DNA of 15,365 nt from DAIOHQ01 sp036744635 (lineage in GTDB: Bacteria > Planctomycetota > Phycisphaerae > Tepidisphaerales > Tepidisphaeraceae), in contig DAIOHQ010000105.1 in NCBI GenBank assembly GCA_036744635.1, forward strand, positions 1 to 15,365, read 5' to 3'. The stretch's first letter is position 1; each line of letters begins with the position of its first letter. The notes below the pieces were generated by a model that made no database searches, was not told the origin of the DNA, and was given only the letters and a program-made list of their open reading frames with translations. Shown piece after piece: positions 15,344 through 15,365 of this stretch. The translations under genes and the position numbers were made by a program.

Positions 15344-15365
15344 TTCCACACTACCGCGCCACCTC

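Overview
This GC-rich window (PEP-CTERM region visibly more AT-rich) looks like a metagenomic contig from the Planctomycetota or a related PVC group. The evidence is two PEP-CTERM proteins, a SASA-type sialate O-acetylesterase, two beta-propeller proteins of the GH32/GH43-like kind common in that group, and abundant short intergenic hairpins and tandem octamers. No rRNA, tRNA, transposase or CRISPR array is visible. Taxonomy is inferred from gene content only. The window holds a 10-N assembly gap at 8279-8288.

Left part (1-5091, all minus strand): two near-duplicate genes for an unrecognised helix-rich protein (45-1421 and 3547-4926, about 89% identical by eye) bracket two unrelated PEP-CTERM surface proteins (1692-2417 and 2524-3183). 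The PEP-CTERM genes are preceded by copies of the same 107-bp promoter/leader segment (2411-2517 and 3396-3502, 12 mismatches, no indels). A good sigma70-like promoter (5064-5091) serves the upstream paralogue.

Middle (5092-12850, plus strand): after a 120-bp hairpin element with 11-bp terminal inverted repeats comes a probable carbohydrate-utilisation operon. It encodes an MFS transporter, a cytoplasmic beta-propeller protein overlapping it by 20 nt, a secreted clan GH-A-like glycosidase with a C-terminal CBM9-like domain (its 5' end is split by the N gap), and a secreted sialate O-acetylesterase.

Right part (12953-15247, minus strand, convergent): an alpha/beta hydrolase followed 3 nt later by a second cytoplasmic beta-propeller protein that shares sequence motifs with the first.

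A working picture (inference): the two signal-peptide enzymes de-acetylate and cleave an external or periplasmic acetylated glycan, the MFS protein imports the product, and the two propellers plus the alpha/beta hydrolase finish it in the cytoplasm. Whether the helix-rich paralogues and PEP-CTERM proteins belong to the same pathway is open. Three intergenic sites carry 8-nt tandem repeats; two of these fold into hairpins of the same design.
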